A stretch of 64,000 bases of DNA from Nymphaea colorata. Its lineage: Eukaryota > Streptophyta > Magnoliopsida > Nymphaeales > Nymphaeaceae. The position numbers and the translations under genes are program-made. The notes beneath the pieces were generated by a model. The model was not told where the DNA came from and did no database searches. It was given only the letters and a program-made list of their open reading frames with translations. Below, piece after piece: positions 23,631 through 36,245 of the stretch. The stretch lies in NCBI RefSeq assembly GCF_008831285.2, contig NC_045143.1, forward strand, positions 11,727,503 through 11,791,502, written 5' to 3'. Positions within the stretch are counted from its first letter, which is position 1. Each line of letters begins with the position of its first letter.

Positions 23631-26157
23631 CTAAGCCTTACATTTGTTACAACTCTTTTTGCAAGAATGATGCATGTAAGCAGGATTCTTTTCACATTCT
23701 CCTCCTGAAGCCCATAGTGAACAGTGTTGATTATCATCTACACAGCCTCCAATTTCGGGAGGTGCCGAACCGAAGCGCCTGACATGAATCCAGCACGTTG
23801 CAGACCATTTCTCTCCCTTTGTCACCGGGCAGCTCCCATGCAGGCTAGCCTGGTCTGTAGTTGCATCTGGGTGAAGGCTGAAAAACAGTATGGCATCACC
23901 TTTCCTTGGTTTCACTGTAAAGAGAGAAACGGTTCACGTTAAGTATGGAGGAAGTTCTATAGAGCAGAAGAAGAGAACTGGATTCCCTGTTCTTTAGCTT
24001 AAAACTTTTACTGCAGAAGGGATCGTTGCTTAAACGTAGGTGTAATTTACAGAATTGCATCCCTTGTTGGTTACTGTGTTTTTAGGAAACAACCGAAGTA
24101 TATTCAAGAATAAGGTTGTACTGATGAAAACCAAATTACAGATTACAGCAGATCCTGAAAAAAATTGTGATTACGATTGCTAGCTCAAAGCTTTAAGATT
24201 AGCTATTTTTATATTTACTGCTAACTGGATAAACGAAATTTTTTCATGTGGGCACGCATCTTTTTCTGTGTGTGTGTAGTGTGTTGCCGTGCAACATGCA
24301 CAAAAGTGATGTGTAAGATTGGTCTTGTCATCTATTTGGCAGTAATGGGGAATAAAATAGATGCCAGCAACAAAAGAATAACAAAAGAGCTGCACCATTT
24401 TACCCACTGTCCATATCCATCAAATAAATAAATTCTGAAATCTACCAAAACAATTCAAAAATTTTTCATTCCCGAACTTATATTGCTGGTTTTAATTTCA
24501 CTAACATGCACAAGAAACAAAAAGGTTTACTGGAATAGTCACAGTTTTTTCATTCTGCAGAAATTAAACTGGAAAAATCAACCACATAACAAGATCAGAT
24601 TAATTGCAAACCTGCCAAACCACTTTTTGCACAGTCGGACCAGGAATCATCCTTCTCTTGAACAACACCCTGAAAACACGCGGATATTAATAATGGAGAA
24701 TCATGGCAACAATGATCAAGTTGAGAGCAACGGCTTACCTCTGAATTGGGGAAGACTGTTTCCCCTCCCATTTCAACATCAGCCAAGTACATGAGAACTG
24801 TGGCCATCCGATGGCCACCAAGAGCTACATTTTTGGGGTCATGGAAATAATCAAAATGCGGCTCATATTTCTGACCAACCTCATAGTGTAGTATATGAAT
24901 AGATTCACCATTTTCTGACATTAAGAAAGAAAAGATCAGTTTCAAGTTGACAATCTCTCTCTCTCCTTCTCTCTCAAACACAAATAGACACAGACACACA
25001 CACACACACACACACATTCACTCACCTTTGGGAAGAAGAGTCCACGCAGCAATTCTATCCTCTATTCTGGTAACAATATCATCCTAAAAAGATTGAAAAA
25101 CGAGAACCAAAAATCAACAAGAGGAAGTGTCTTTTCAACGACAACAGCAATTATATTACAAGCATAAAATAAACGCACCAAGAAAAATTGGATTCAATAG
25201 GACTACTGAGAAAGATGAGAGCGCAATTTAATAGCCAGCGTGAATGCATCTTCAGTGACGAAACAACAATAACAACAGAAAAGTAATGCTCAATAAGGAA
25301 AATAATTCATGCATTGAAGGATAAATCACTCTCATCCCTGACATGCACACAATGTTTTAAAACAAAAAAAATTCATTCGAAAACCCCAGGGCGTTTGATA
25401 TGATCGTTTACTGCATTGATCCGCTTGTCACTGTGACTAATAGCACTAAGCCCCCTCAGAGAAAATAAAAATCAACCCTGGTGCAGCGGAACTTCTGCAT
25501 AGATACCAAAAAAGAAAGACAAGTCATCCAAGAGGAACCCACCTGCCCCTTGGCGAGGAAGTGCCCAGAGCTCGTGCGGACGGTGCTTTCAACACTATCA
25601 CCGGAATTACTATCCGCTACCATGGATTTCTCAAGCTTGCCCTTTGCCTACAACAATTAAATCAAGAAATTCGGTCTCTGTTGAATGGACATCCTAAAAA
25701 TCATCGAATAACAACAAGAGTTACGTTACCAATTTGATGAGGTGATCACATTCCTCATGTGAAAGAAAACCCTGGTACAAGAAAGCCCTACAAAATAATT
25801 GAGATATCATCAGCAGTGCGGGTGCTACCAATTCTAGAAAAAAAAAAAAAAAATCAGTACTTGGTTCAACGGAGATGAATTTAAGAAATGCAAATGCACA
25901 CACCTGGGGCGCCAAGAGAGCTGCGTGACTCGAGGAACCCGAGAAAAATATGACTCGTCGCCATCGGTCTTCAATCTCAAATGGTCGCTGCAAAATGCAG
26001 AAAAAAGACCAAAATAAAGATGTTGGCAGTGGAGAAAACAATGCAGAACAGGAAAATCGAGAGAGACGGAGTGGAAGAGGGAGAAATACGTCTCTACGGA
26101 GGCGACGGAGAGAAGGGCGTGGGAAATAAGAAACAGAGTGAGCGCAAGGAATGACAT
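23631..26157 (-). CDS. P4H: Prolyl 4-hydroxylase with C-terminal ShKT domain (copy 3)
   Basis: Full-length P4H of 296 aa on the minus strand, convergent with copy 2. Exons in transcript order: 26157-26090, 25987-25904, 25787-25730, 25647-25543, 25083-25026, 24914-24739, 24669-24612, 23914-23631; 891 nt, all introns GT-AG. N-terminal signal-anchor MSFLALTLFLISHALLS. The catalytic domain keeps RTSSGHFL, the iron ligands H144 and D146 (PHFDYF) and H228 (SLHGSCPV), and K238 (GEKW). A short linker leads to an ShKT domain, C260-C294, with six cysteines (260, 267, 276, 287, 291, 294). It is the most canonical copy and resembles the Arabidopsis P4H subfamily with a C-terminal ShKT module (At3g28480-like; from memory). 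Expected in the ER/Golgi membrane, hydroxylating proline of secreted proteins. Confidence 0.95.
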
Positions 26158-28848
26158 TTTTCTGACGAAGAAGAAGACGAATGAGGAGGAGAAGCAGGCT
26201 TACGGCGTAGCCGACGACGCCAACCATAGAAGCCTTTATCATCAGATCCATTGGCGCTTCTTCCAATCGGTCTACTTCGAGTCTGGTAGCCGCACACTGG
26301 TTTTTGGGCTTTCCCTCGTTCGCTTCTTCAAAGTCAAAATAAGGGAAACTATGGACGCCTTCCTCGTGGGAAGCATTACTGCCACCGCCAATTCAGGATA
26401 GATATTTTCAGGTGAGTTATATTTCAATTTAATATTTTACCTGCCACAATTTCTTTTCCCAAATAGTATCAACCCGCTGAGGCCGTATCTGCGTTTGCAC
26501 TCATTGAGGACGGGAGGCATTGACTTGAGTTTGACTGCTTCCAACCTGCGATGGACGGTTCAGATTCGTCAAGATTTAGTTCCCTTTTTATTTATGCCAT
26601 TAAATTCTGCATCCATACAGTATTACTATCGTACCACACCGGCTCGTATCGGCTTATACCGATTCCGAGTCGGCCAATTCATCGGCTGAGAGAGTACCAC
26701 TATTTTATTCCTCATATTCTCCTTGATTAAATTGCCAAAACATTGGTTTTTGGAGCTAATGAACCGATGTGGATAAATTATGACTTGTGAAAGTTAATCA
26801 AAACTTTAATATTATAACAACAACAAAAAATTACGTTAGGCATTCTTGGACGCCTTTTTTTAATTAAAGAACGTGGTTTTAAAATCTGATATCTAAACCC
26901 TAAACATGAGGACATGTCAGCCACGTTTACAGGTCAGGAGAAAAGTGAGAAATTTTTTATAAGATGGGTTGAAATACAATTTCAAAATTTTAATAGGAAT
27001 TAAAATGTAATTTTTTGATTTTTTTTTATTTTACATGTAAACTTAAAAAATTATGGAAGGGCCAAAGACCGGATACCCTGCGTTTGATCCCTAGAAAATT
27101 TATTGTTGACGAGGCATGAGGATTCAGATTTTAAAATCCATCCAGTTCCTGGCAAACACATGATAATTTTTTTTGGCATTGAGGAGTTTTTCAAAAAATA
27201 TGGACCAAAAAAACAAACAATTGGAGGCATCCAAGGATGACTTGTCCATCATTTTTATGGAGAAGACAAAAAAAAAAGAAAAAGAAAAAGGAAAACCTTT
27301 GTGTCTGACTCCACTCCGAGGGAAAACCCTCAGAGATCGTTTGATAGTTGTACTATAAGACAAAACGAACAAGATGTCTTGTCCATCACACTACTGTTTT
27401 GTCTGTCCTATCAATGGTGTTCTCTGTCTATTGTTTGATAGTTTTAAGAACGAACACCATGTTTTTTATGTCCATTGTTTGATAGTTTTAAGAATGACCT
27501 CTCAATGCACTGCATGACGGGTTTCATAATTGTTTGGCATCTGTCTTAAAAAATTATTTCAACATCACACTCTCTTTTAGGATTTTCAGGAATACTGTTA
27601 ACTTTTTACAATTTCATGTCTTCGAAAAAAATTAAAACAGTGTTTTATTTCCAAAAGTTTCTTTTCTTAATCCATTGATGCCCATCAAGCATAGAAATGG
27701 TCAATTCAGTTTGAGCAAACATGAGACGGTTTTGGAATAAAGTACCGCGATTGCCATTCCTTCAATTCCAGCATTATGTTTATGGAATTGTCATTCCAAA
27801 ATCAAGACCCAGGGGAAGCGAATGATATCTCTCATATATTTACATTGAACGAGCCAGAAATTTAAGTAAAAGGGGCACATGATTAGGAGCTCTGGAGAAA
27901 GTTCTAGGGAAGAGGGGGAGGGTTTGCATGAGGGTCTATTGTGTTCCTTGATCATAGGCAATGGCAGATCTGGGGGATTTTGGGTGCCAGAAAACTCTTT
28001 GAAGGATGAGACAATTGTGGTGGTAATCCACATGGAAATAGAAATCGTATGGGTGCGGCGGCTGGTTCTTGGCTGGTGGTTGTTGAAAGTACTGGATTTA
28101 AAGATGTTTGAGAGTCAGAATAACATAAAAGAGAATTGTTGTTTATGAAATAGTTAAGTATTATCTTGCATAGGCTCGATATATGTCCTGATTTTTTTTT
28201 TACTATAGATACCACGCATCTGAGTTTAATGTTATTAGATCAAGGCAAATCGAGATAAAAAAATAGACACTCATCTCTACGTAAGGCTGCACAGGAGTCG
28301 AGTCGAGCCCGAGCTCAGTCAGCTCGACCTCGACTCAGCTCAAAAAACTCAAGCTCAAGCTCGGCTCGAACTCAAGTCGAGCTCCTTATAACAAGATCGA
28401 GCTCGACTCGACTACACAAAATGGAGCTCAAACTCGACTTGCTTAACCCATTTAAATCGTTTAGGCTTTAACTCGTTTAGCGTTAACTCGTGTAAGCATT
28501 AACTCTTCGCGTAACTTGTGAAATTGTTTAACTCGTTTAACTCACGTACAAGGCACTACGCAGAATGTTTTATTGCTAATCTAACACCAAAAACATTCAC
28601 AAGCAATACGATCGACGTCTAAGTTTGGATACCACAAACTTAACGACCGATTGCAGTCACAAGCAACAGGGTCCACATAAATCAATTAAGTGTGTTTTCA
28701 AAATCAAAACAAAGAAAAAACAACTGGTATGCTGCTAACTCTTATGGGAACATGAACTTATCCGCACAATCTAAGCAAAGAAAAGCAGCAGAAACGGTGG
28801 AGCCTTCAAGTTCGGGAAAGAAAGCCCCCCAGAAACCTTGCTTCGTAA
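26158..28848. other. Intergenic, 5' side of P4H copy 3
   Basis: The first 200-300 bases should contain the promoter and leader of P4H copy 3 (minus strand). Beyond that I recognise no gene. Between about 27420 and 27500 the phrase 'attgtttgatagttttaag' occurs twice about 50 bp apart. 28286-28450 is a patch of 'gagctcgactcg' words in AT-rich surroundings, a common style of plant interspersed repeat. Short frames at 27879-28148 and elsewhere have no support. Confidence 0.4.
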
Positions 28849-29122
28849 TCACAACACTCTGGACAGGTAACACATGAGTTGCTGGGCAGTGGGTACGTTC
28901 TTAAAACCACCATCATAAATTGCTTGACTAGCCCCAGCAACCATTGCCATTGTTGCTTGCTTCAAGGCATACTGACCTGGTATCTGCATCAATGTCTGAC
29001 CAGCAACCATGTTAGATAGCGCCAACTGCCTCTCATATAGGCCTGCAGCAGACGGCATAGGAAAGGGAGCAGGAGGAGGAAGTGGTGTCGAGCTCTGGAG
29101 TGGGCTTGTTGCCCCAGGAGCA
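28849..29122 (-). other. Exon-like segment, unrecognised proline/alanine-rich protein
   Basis: On the minus strand a frame of about 90 codons follows a plausible acceptor (gtgtag|TGC at 29122) and runs to a stop at 28849. It starts [11 protein letters not shown], has a proline run ([10 protein letters not shown]), then [12 protein letters not shown] and a hydrophobic Ala/Met stretch ([15 protein letters not shown]), ending [15 protein letters not shown]. The composition looks like real protein rather than noise, but I do not recognise the family. It could be the last exon of a gene whose upstream part lies at higher coordinates, or a relic. Confidence 0.35.
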
Positions 29123-30126
29123 CTACACAGCATAAGAAAACATAGAGAGGAGCTCAAGTCAACATACATGACATGAGGCAAAAACACCACCATCATCCAA
29201 GTGGGAACAAACAAAAGCAAAACAAAGACACTGATAAAATCAACAAGCTTGATAGAAGCTAAAGCTCAATAAATATATAGATATATGGATATAAAAGCTA
29301 AAGCTTGTTGCCGGTGCATGTAATCCATAAAGATTTTTATTGAAGAAGAAATGTTTTTTCAAATAGTTCACTAATGGCCAAAGGAGACACTATAGAAGCC
29401 AAAAGTTATTAAAAATGGGTAGAGAAACAGACCTGCATGACAACAAATATGTAATGCAAAAGAAATCGTGATATTAGTTGGTCATTTTGAATAGAATATC
29501 TAACTAGAAGTCCACAAAAGTTCCAAGAAAAATCAGAGAAACAGTGAAAAAGAATTGTCATCACAACAAAGACCAATAGTATTTATGCCATCCATTTGGT
29601 TGACAACCAAATCTTGGTTATAAATCTTTGGCTCTTGAATGATTTTTCATCTAATGACACAAATATTTTATACTACTATGACCACAAAAAAGGTATGCAA
29701 TCTAGAAGGCACATTTAGATACAAATCTATGCTCTCCAGCCAATTTCACAAGTTCATTATTAAGTCAAACCTTAAAAAAATAATTAACAAACTCATAGAA
29801 GGATTATCATTTGGCTAGCAACAAGCCATTGAGTCCTCAAATACTAAAATTGAAGCAATGCCATCTATTTGCTAAATTCAATAGATAAACATTTGTTGAA
29901 TTCAATAGATAAACATTTGAAAAACTAAGTCAAATTATGTGTTAGATTTTACCTTTTATTCCAATAACAGCTCAAATGAGGAGGATATATATATATATAA
30001 ATCCCCATGAATATATTAGCAATATTTATAACCACATAATGATAATCAAATACTAAAATTGAAGAAAAGCATGGTACACTTCAAGTATTGGAGATATTTA
30101 TTTAAGACAGTATCCAAATCCAAACT

Positions 30127-30211
30127 CACGTCTCTTTCAAGGAAGGACATCTCCCCAAGAATTCCGGGATCTGCATATTCAAGTTGTTGTTTCTCAAGAG
30201 TCAGTTCACTG
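30127..30211 (-). other. Exon-like segment upstream of the 28.8-kb piece
   Basis: On the minus strand 'attttgcag' is followed by an open frame encoding ELTLEKQQLEYADPGILGEM and SFLERD, then a good donor (GAC|gtgagt). Acceptor, donor and acidic/helical composition suggest a genuine 85-nt exon. Its phase does not join directly to the segment at 29122, so another exon would have to lie between them. The family is not recognised. The second LTR-like element begins about 220 bp upstream, at 30429. Confidence 0.35.
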
Positions 30212-30428
30212 CAAAATCAGAGAAATCAAAGTTCATATTCTACGAAATTTTGACAATTATATAAGCCAAAAGCCAAACATGAACTATGTATTATTCACAT
30301 TATCTCAACTCTAGTAAAGCTGCTGCAGTTTGGAAGAGTGTTGTTTAAGGCTGATTTAATAACGTGCCTAAATAAGCAAAGGGAAACTTATCATATAAGT
30401 TGAAACACAAAAAAGAGTGATGAAGAAT

Positions 30429-32699
30429 TGTTTGCATCCCCAAAATTTATTTTGGTTTTTGGAGTGCTTCAAAAAAAATGGTCCACCTATTCCTGATGCC
30501 TTTATTAAGGTAGCCTGATTAAGAACTAGCTTCTTGCTTTGCACATTTCAATATTTGAAATGTTATCCTAAATCCTATATGCATGTGTGATCAAGTCTAA
30601 ATCATTTTTTTTAAATATTAAGAAAAATTTTGAAATAATTAAAATATGGTTTGGTTTTAAAAAAAGTGGTGCCCATAGGTCTAAAACTATAGTCTTAAGG
30701 GTTAATGAACCCTTAATAATTAGTGACTTTACAAACTTGAGATTGAATTGTTGAAATAGCCAAATAGTATAGAAAACAAATTGTTTAAAAGATATTTGAG
30801 TTCTTCAAATATTGTCACTAGAACTCAAATAAAAGATAACTTATATTTGAAGATAGTTTTGAAAATCGAAGTTTTCAACTTGTTTAAGAAAAATATGATT
30901 ATGAACATACTTGTAAATTACTTATTTTGCAAACGTGACTTCAAGTTGTCATGCTTCACAAAAGCAAGTTTTTCAAATTTTGTTTGAGAAATAAGATATC
31001 AAAATATATGGACGATGACCGTAGTTTTTGTTCATCACAGGGCCAAAGAAAGAGACTTTGTAATATTGCGAATATCAAAATAATATATTGCAAAGAATGA
31101 AGATTTGATATCTAAAACAAGAAAATATTATAATTTGTAGATGTGTTTCCCTTCTGCCTTAATTTGATTATCATCTCATTAGGGTTTGATCTTGTCTTAC
31201 TTAAGCTTCTTAGAGATAAGCTTGTGAAAATTTGTGAGTCAAATAAGTGATTGTATATGCATAATTACATAAATTCTATATACATAATAAAAAATAAACC
31301 ATTCCTACTATAACATACATCTATGGAGCAACAAAAATAAAACAATTTGATGAAAATTGATAGAAGTAAGATCTCATCTAGCGAGTCACTCAAGGGTATA
31401 TTGAAAATATACCCTTGTCAATGGAAGGCTAGAAGCATGATAAAAAAAACATGAAAGATGAATTTGCAATTTGAAAAATCTAAATGACATGTTCATTGCA
31501 AATTAACATGTACATTAAGAGTGTTTGAGTGTTTTCCTGATTGGACATGTCCCAACCTCAGAATGATAAAAAAAAAAAAATAACCCACCCTAAATCCTCA
31601 CATTGTAATACAGATCCACATACAATCAATCATCAAATAGAGAATTAGATAAAGAAATGAAAAAATAAATATATGATGAAAGAACAAGAATGAGTAGAGA
31701 AAAATTGAAAGAAAAAAAGAAAATACATAGAGAGAAATAAAGATGAAAGAGGGAGAGAAAAAGAGAGATATTTGAAAGAGAAATAATTAAATGAGAGAAA
31801 AATGAAAAGAAAAACAAAAAAATAGAAAGAAAGATGAAAAATTAAAATAGGAGAAATATAAGTTAAAATGATATAGGAAAGTTAAGAAGGAAAGAAACAA
31901 ACATTAAAATGAAAAAGAAAGAAGTAAAGAATGAGAGAAAAAAAAGTTAAAATGAAAGAAATAAAAGTTAAAATGAGAGAAAAACAAGTTTAAAAGATAT
32001 AAACAAGTTAAAAGAAATGAAGAAGCTAGTTAAAATAATAAATGATATGTTAAAAAGAGAGAAAAAAAGATATTGAGAAAAATGTTTGCCTTGGTCATAC
32101 TCTAGGAGGGAGCTTTAAGGAGAATCCTTAGCTCCGGGGAGACTCTACACCTTCATCGGCTTGTTATGAAGAAAAGAGATAAAAAAAAATGGTATAAATA
32201 AAAGTTATAAATACCTTAAAAAGAAGATTTGGTGTAGAGGCCCTTAGCTTAGGAGAACCAAACAATAAAAATTGAACAAAAAGAAATAGTGAAAGAAGAA
32301 GAGAAGAAAAAATATAGAAGAGGAGAGAGAGAGCTCAAAGACTTGAAAAGATGATGGATTTTCTCCTTGTTAAATGAGATAAATGAGGAGGTATTTATAA
32401 ATGAATGAGGCTCAAGGGCATTGTGATCTTTTTAAAATAAAATTAGCCATTAATTAGTCAATTTTAACTTAAAAATAGCTTAAAAACACTAAGAAGGTCA
32501 AATCTAACAAAAAATAAGTTGATTGGAGGGTTGACCACGCCAGGGGTAGGCTGCCCACCCAAGGCTCGCCCAGCCTAAGGCAAAAGTTTAGACAAAATAA
32601 TGTCGATTAAAAAGTCTTATATAAATCCCTTAACTATTATGCACTTTAGAATTTATAAACTTTTATATAAAATTTTAAATTTCTAAGCTGGTGTTATCA
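30429..32699 (-). mobile_element. Second, diverged copy of the solo-LTR-like element
   Basis: It begins TGTTTGCATCCCCAAAATTT, against TGTTCACATCCCCAAAATTT at 10253, and shares further landmarks in the same order: 'tttggagtgcttca', 'cccaacctca' followed by an A-run, an AG-rich stretch with 'gagagagagctcaa', and a minus-strand TATAAATAC near 32395. The likely far end is 'ggtgttatca' at 32699, comparable to 'ggtgattaca' in copy 1. It lacks the four internal tandem repeats and is 2.27 kb. I saw no clear target duplication, so the boundaries are tentative. Confidence 0.5.
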
Positions 32700-33387
32700 A
32701 ATGGGGAATGGAATCAAATTGCTCAGGCCATCGAGTCAGTGAACTCCCCAAACTGTCCTTCAGGTGATTTGATCCGTAATAGATAGCAAAAAGTTACAAA
32801 GAAAAAGAAAACTTTATTAACATCAAAAAAGCATAAAAAACGAATTGTGTGAGAAGAAAATTCGTTCAAGTCTCTAGAATTGGCGAAATTTTCCATATAA
32901 TCTTACAGAAAGAAAAAAAGGTAAAAGATACCCACATGTAAAAACTAAAAGGATATAAGATACCGGAGGGGTTGCAGCACAGGGTTGCAGCACATTCAAT
33001 GGCAAAATTGTCCACCTCATAAAAGGACTTGAGTTTAAAGCTTGGGGTGGTAGCTGCCACATTTGGATCGGATCGTAATGGAATTTTAAACAAGCTTTGT
33101 AAACTCGAGACAGTAGGGGGCACGAGATGAAAAAGGAAGGTAAGTGAACTCTTTTACATGGCAGTGAAAAAAATTTCTCACCCTTGGTAAGAAAAAATGA
33201 TCCAAAGCCTAAGTATACACATACATATTACAAAACTAGAACGCTGCCACAAAAATCAATGCCATGAAGGCAAGCAACCTACACACAACACTTTACTAGC
33301 CTTGCACTTTAGGAGAACAAGAGGTTGATTGAGAGTTTCCGCTTTTTTTGTGAATGGTAGGATGAAATATTCTCCTCTTCACCCAAA

Positions 33388-33456
<69 letters not shown>

Positions 33457-35628
33457 TGAACTCTGATTTAATTTGAACTGCAGTTGATATGAGAAATTGG
33501 AGAATCAGAAATGTCCCTTCAGTCACAAAAGTTTTTCTAGAAATCATTAAATTATCAAATGATGCTCCCTTATCCTTCAATACAACTTAACAAGATAAGG
33601 TTGTAGAGATAGAAGTCGCTTTAGCATCTGTTAGCTTGCGAACACATTATTGTGGTGTCTCGACTTGGAGAGTTTTCAAGCAACGTACCGATCCACAAAT
33701 GTATTCTGATCTGATCAACGTTGGCTCCACACGCAAGGATTAAATCGTTCCAAGCTGCGCAGGCATTGGGGTGTGTAATGACTAAAATGTCCCCACTAAA
33801 GTGAAAAACGTGAACTTTTGAAAAAGATAAAATGAAAATTATAAAAATATTAAAAGATTAAAATATACATAGCTTTATAAAAAATTTCCAAAATACCACC
33901 ACCTCCTTTCTTTCTTTTCGTTGCATATTTGTTGTCTTCAGGCAACTCAATCTAGTAGTACCGTTGGCTCTTGGGACACCAAATACATTTTTGAAAATGT
34001 TTTTCAGCTTTCATATAGAAAGGGACTTGACGGGGATGTAAAGCCTTTCTCGAGGCTCTCAAAAGTTTAAGTCGTTGAATATGAAATCCTCATAAAATAT
34101 TTTTCTCATACTTTGAACCAGGAAGTTGCTTCTATAAGGTTTGGCTTATGAGAAATTGCTAAATCCTTTTTCTTATATACTAATTTTTCCAATTTATTTA
34201 CGTTTTTATCAAATATAATCATGTTTATTTTTTCCATGGAAAGCAGTAGTAACCATCCATGCTTTGAGACATTTCAAAGATATGAATCCGCCATGTCCAA
34301 GGGTTGACTCCTGAAAAATTAGTCATTGAACATCGTTCTCATTAAGATAATTCTCTTAGTTAGATCTCACATACTCTATACCTAAGAGGGCATTTGCTTG
34401 CTTCACGGTATTTGAGGTCCATGGATATGACGTACAGCTGATGTGACATGCTTTTACTATTGTGGCAAAAGATCTATAGTAAAATTCATGATTATCTTAG
34501 TCAAACTAAGGTTCCCAGGACATCAGACCTAAGATTCACACTTGAAATGAAATCCTTATTTTGTGTTTTTGCGTTGAGAAAAAGACTGATTTAAGGTCAC
34601 AAACAGGAGAGTCTGATTTTAAATTCATGAATCTCAAATCCTGGGGATTTTAGATCAAGGGCAACCAAATGTCCCTTAAGAGTTCAAATTCCTGGAAATA
34701 TCTTAAATGGCAGAAATATGCATATTCCAAGCAAAACCTTGGCTAGATTTTGGTATGTAATGAAACGCCAAAAATATTGTATTCATAGGCTCTTCCAATT
34801 CTCTGTTTTTAAACCAAATTTTAGCTAGATCTCTTTTGTCACAAAAAATCAGTGTCTATTATGCTCTACACTAATGGCATCTAGGTTTGACTTAAGATAT
34901 GCACATATCCAGTGTGCAAAAAATTAGGGAGTGCCCTAACCAAGAGAATGGGCTCAGCTTCTTGTGAAGCTAAGCCTCAGGACACTTGCATGCATGAAGG
35001 TTCTTTTGGTTCAAAGTGAGTTTCATATTGGAGTTGTACACTATTTGGGGTGACCACCATCGCTACGGCAGCTTAGTTTGGCGTCCAACTACTAGAATTA
35101 TCTCTATTCTACGGCTCCAACAACATGGATTAATGGATGATAATATAGAAACACCTTACGTAATCAGATCTCTTTTCCAAGATCTGCTAGCTACGATTTG
35201 ATGTCCATGCCAACGATATATCATTCGAGAAAGTGCTCGTTTCAAAGTGATCGGATAAATAACTTGTGTTGAAGACTTCAAGGGTTGATATAACGTAACG
35301 AGACCATGCAAATGCAATAAAATTGATCTTGGTATTAATAGGAATAAAAATCATCTTTCCAATTGAACCAAAACTTAGGTTTGAACTTTACAATATAAAA
35401 AAGTTTTTGGTCATTTCCAATAACTTGATCGTCACTATCATTTGACTCGATTAAGGACGAGTAGAGGAAAACTGTTATTATTCATAACAGTTTAAAAATA
35501 TTTTATGATACTACTATGCCATTTCTATAGTCAAGTACCCAACTTCTAATATTTTGTTTAAAGAGTTTTGTGAGATAAAGATGTAAATTAAAAAAATGTG
35601 TTCAAGTTCAGATATTTGCATTTCAAGT
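32700..35628. other. Intergenic, AT-rich, no gene recognised
   Basis: A minus-strand frame at 32940-33100 (LQSLFKIPLRSDPNVAATTP and following) ends at a possible donor and could be another exon of the broken gene at 28.8-30.2 kb, but its acceptor is weak. An (AT)n tract lies at 33391-33452. The rest, 33500-35600, has no open frame with a recognisable domain; part may belong to the hAT element whose transposase tail starts at about 35629. Confidence 0.35.
33391..33452. repeat. (AT)31 microsatellite
   Basis: An uninterrupted run of AT dinucleotides, 62 bp. Similar tracts occur at 40752-40819 and 41688-41732. Confidence 0.97.
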
Positions 35629-36245
35629 ATGGCAAAGAGGATAAAAACAAAGTTTAACACGTATTGGGATACATGCAACTTAATTTTAACAGTTGCAATA
35701 GTTTTTTATTCTCATTATAAGACAAACATAATTGAGTTTTGTTATAGGTAATTTTATAAAGATGAAATATATGAATATGTCTCTGCAATTAATAACTTCT
35801 TTTGTGATCTTTATGATGAATATAAAACTATTTATGCATTGAAAACACTATCTGCTGGTATTGGTTATATTGTTGATGTTGAGAAAGATAGTGATGCATG
35901 CAGTTTTATTTCTTTGATTGAATTTTTTTCTCATAAGAAGTCTAGAACAAGTGCACTAGATAACTTTTCTTGAATAATCATCATAGAGCCAATGCAGAGA
36001 ATTAGATTTAGAGTTGTATTTGGAAGAACTTATTTATCAAAAAAACAATCTAATTGACATTTTGACATGGTGGAAAGTCAATGCACCTAAATACCTAGTG
36101 TTATCTAAAATGAGATATGATATTTTGGCTATTCCTATATGAACTGTTGCATCAAAGGCAACATTTAACACATGTGAACATATTCTTGATTCATACAAAA
36201 GTAGAAGCCATGGAGACTTTGATTTGTACACAAGATTGGTTGCTA
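35629..36245 (+). pseudogene. hAT-family transposase remnant (C-terminal part)
   Basis: Translation of the plus strand gives the C-terminal half of a hAT (Ac-like) transposase. First comes a DUF4413-like stretch: MAKRIKTKFNTYWDTCNLIL, then FCYR and YEYVSAINNFFCDLYDEYKT. Then comes the hAT dimerisation domain: LDLYLEELIYQKNNLIDILT, WWKVNAPKYLVLSKMRYDIL, AIPI, a TGA stop, TVASKATFNTCEHILDSYKS. A one-base frameshift precedes the terminal METLICTQDWLLD. There is also a stop (TAG) after FCYR. The pattern WWK..KYP.LS..ARDILAIP.STVASE is diagnostic of the family. The gene is dead; element ends were not found. Confidence 0.82.

Noticed and set aside
23631..23915. Separate short gene starting MKPRKGD
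   Set aside because: The apparent start is a GTG at an exon border. It is exon 8 of P4H copy 3, joined by an acceptor at 23915.
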